Positions 63,516-64,000 of a stretch of 64,000 nucleotides of DNA are shown one piece after another. Position 1 is the first letter of the stretch; each line of letters opens with the position of its first letter. Location of the stretch: contig NZ_QGGB01000010.1 of NCBI RefSeq assembly GCF_003150675.1, forward strand, positions 1 to 64,000. Direction: 5' to 3'. This DNA is from Rhodohalobacter mucosus (GTDB taxonomy: Bacteria > Bacteroidota > Rhodothermia > Balneolales > Balneolaceae). Position numbers and translations under genes: made by a program. The notes under the pieces are model-generated. The model ran no database searches. It was not told the origin of the DNA and was given only the letters and a program-made list of their open reading frames with translations.

Positions 63516-64000
63516 TCTTCAGGAATGGATTGACAAAAATACGTACCACCACTCCCAGTTTTGGGACCTTAAAAAACTGGTTGAAACCAAGGAAAAGCTG
63601 GGGCTGACCATCTCACTCTGCCTGCCCACACTGAACGAAGAGAAAACCGTAGGTAAGGAGATTATCGTTTTTAAATCGGAACTGATGAACCGCTACCCGC
63701 TGATTGATGAAATTGCGGTGATCGACTCGGGTTCGGAAGACAATACGCTTGAAGTGGCAAGGAGCTATGGCGCCGATACCTATCTGTCAGCTGATATTCT
63801 TCCCAATCTTGAGCCGAAAATGGGTAAGGGTGAAAACCTGTGGAAAGCCATCTATCAGCTCACCGGCGACATTATTGTATATGTGGATGCAGACATCAGC
63901 AATATCCACCCTCGATTCGTGTATGGACTGGTGGCTCCGCTGATTTATCGTGAAGAGGTTAAATATGTGAAAGCTTTTTATGACCGGCCGCTTGCCATTT
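63508..64000 (+). CDS. gpgS: glucosyl-3-phosphoglycerate synthase (5' part)
   Basis: Starts at GTG 63508, 6 bases after GGAGG, and runs off the right edge (164 codons). GT81/GT2-like signatures: ISLCLPTLNEEKTVG, IAVIDSGSEDNTLEVA, the GpgS-specific EPKMGKGENLWKAIY and VYVDADI, then VKAFYDRPL. It transfers glucose to 3-phosphoglycerate, the first step to glucosylglycerate, a compatible solute. The M20-like gene upstream is translationally coupled. Confidence 0.9.
   Translation, partial: MNNLQEWIDKNTYHHSQFWDLKKLVETKEKLGLTISLCLPTLNEEKTVGKEIIVFKSELMNRYPLIDEIAVIDSGSEDNTLEVARSYGADTYLSADILPNLEPKMGKGENLWKAIYQLTGDIIVYVDADISNIHPRFVYGLVAPLIYREEVKYVKAFYDRPLAI

Overview
The window looks like a chromosomal segment from a Bacteroidota-like bacterium, most plausibly a member of the Balneolota (Balneolaceae or relatives). 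Pointers are the SusC/SusD pair, several TonB-dependent receptors with N-terminal carboxypeptidase-like domains, a DUF4249-like lipoprotein, DUF4382 lipoproteins, a GWxTD protein, a moderate GC content and glucosyl-3-phosphoglycerate synthase. The genus cannot be fixed by reading alone. No plasmid, phage or transposase gene was seen.

Layout. 1-300: the 5' end of a 16S rRNA gene (minus strand, running off the left edge) with its leader and a promoter-like sequence. 0.3-3.2 kb: a queuosine-precursor-type transporter, then a TetR-like regulator overlapping an ABC1/UbiB-like kinase. 3.3-7.3 kb: secreted proteins and lipoproteins of unknown role, two of them paralogous. 7.4-12.5 kb: a SusC/SusD/lipoprotein uptake operon closed by a strong terminator. 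12.5-14.4 kb: a gene-free stretch built largely of a ~277-bp repeat family. 14.4-16.5 kb: a GWxTD-domain protein. 17.0-23.6 kb: amino-acid genes (alanine racemase, M20 amidohydrolase, M23 peptidase, alanine/ornithine-racemase-family enzyme, GNAT, sodium:solute symporter). 23.9-25.7 kb: a mobile mystery A/B (Xre + Fic) pair with three operator-like palindromes, a GIY-YIG nuclease gene and an initiator tRNA whose 3' tail is duplicated beyond the nuclease gene. 25.8-28.8 kb: ornithine and lysine omega-aminotransferases. 28.8-36.3 kb: a diheme cytochrome c, an AhpD-like protein, an SDR enzyme, a TonB receptor/lipoprotein pair, a DUF1579-like protein and an AraC regulator. 36.3-36.9 kb: a cluster of palindromic repeats. 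36.9-55.6 kb: mostly housekeeping genes (purL, cysteine desulfurase, LOG family, acyl-CoA ligase, Fur, ftsX, cinA, pgsA-pgpA, pyrE, FKBP, miaB). 55.7-62.2 kb: a minus-strand sigma / anti-sigma / beta-barrel operon followed by two tandem copies of a helical-protein + DUF4382 gene pair. 62.3-64.0 kb: an M20-like protein with a degraded metal site overlapping the start of gpgS, which runs off the right edge.

The most interesting block is 55.7-62.2 kb. An ECF sigma factor, a membrane anti-sigma-like protein carrying a periplasmic glycogen-binding (CBM48-like) domain, and an outer-membrane barrel carrying the same kind of domain are translationally coupled. The two downstream helical genes share a 682-bp tract with one visible difference, while their DUF4382 partners have diverged, which is the pattern expected of gene conversion. 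Other noteworthy items are the three regularly spaced palindromes before the Xre/Fic pair, the GIY-YIG gene flanked by copies of the tRNA-fMet 3' end, and two families of interspersed repeats.
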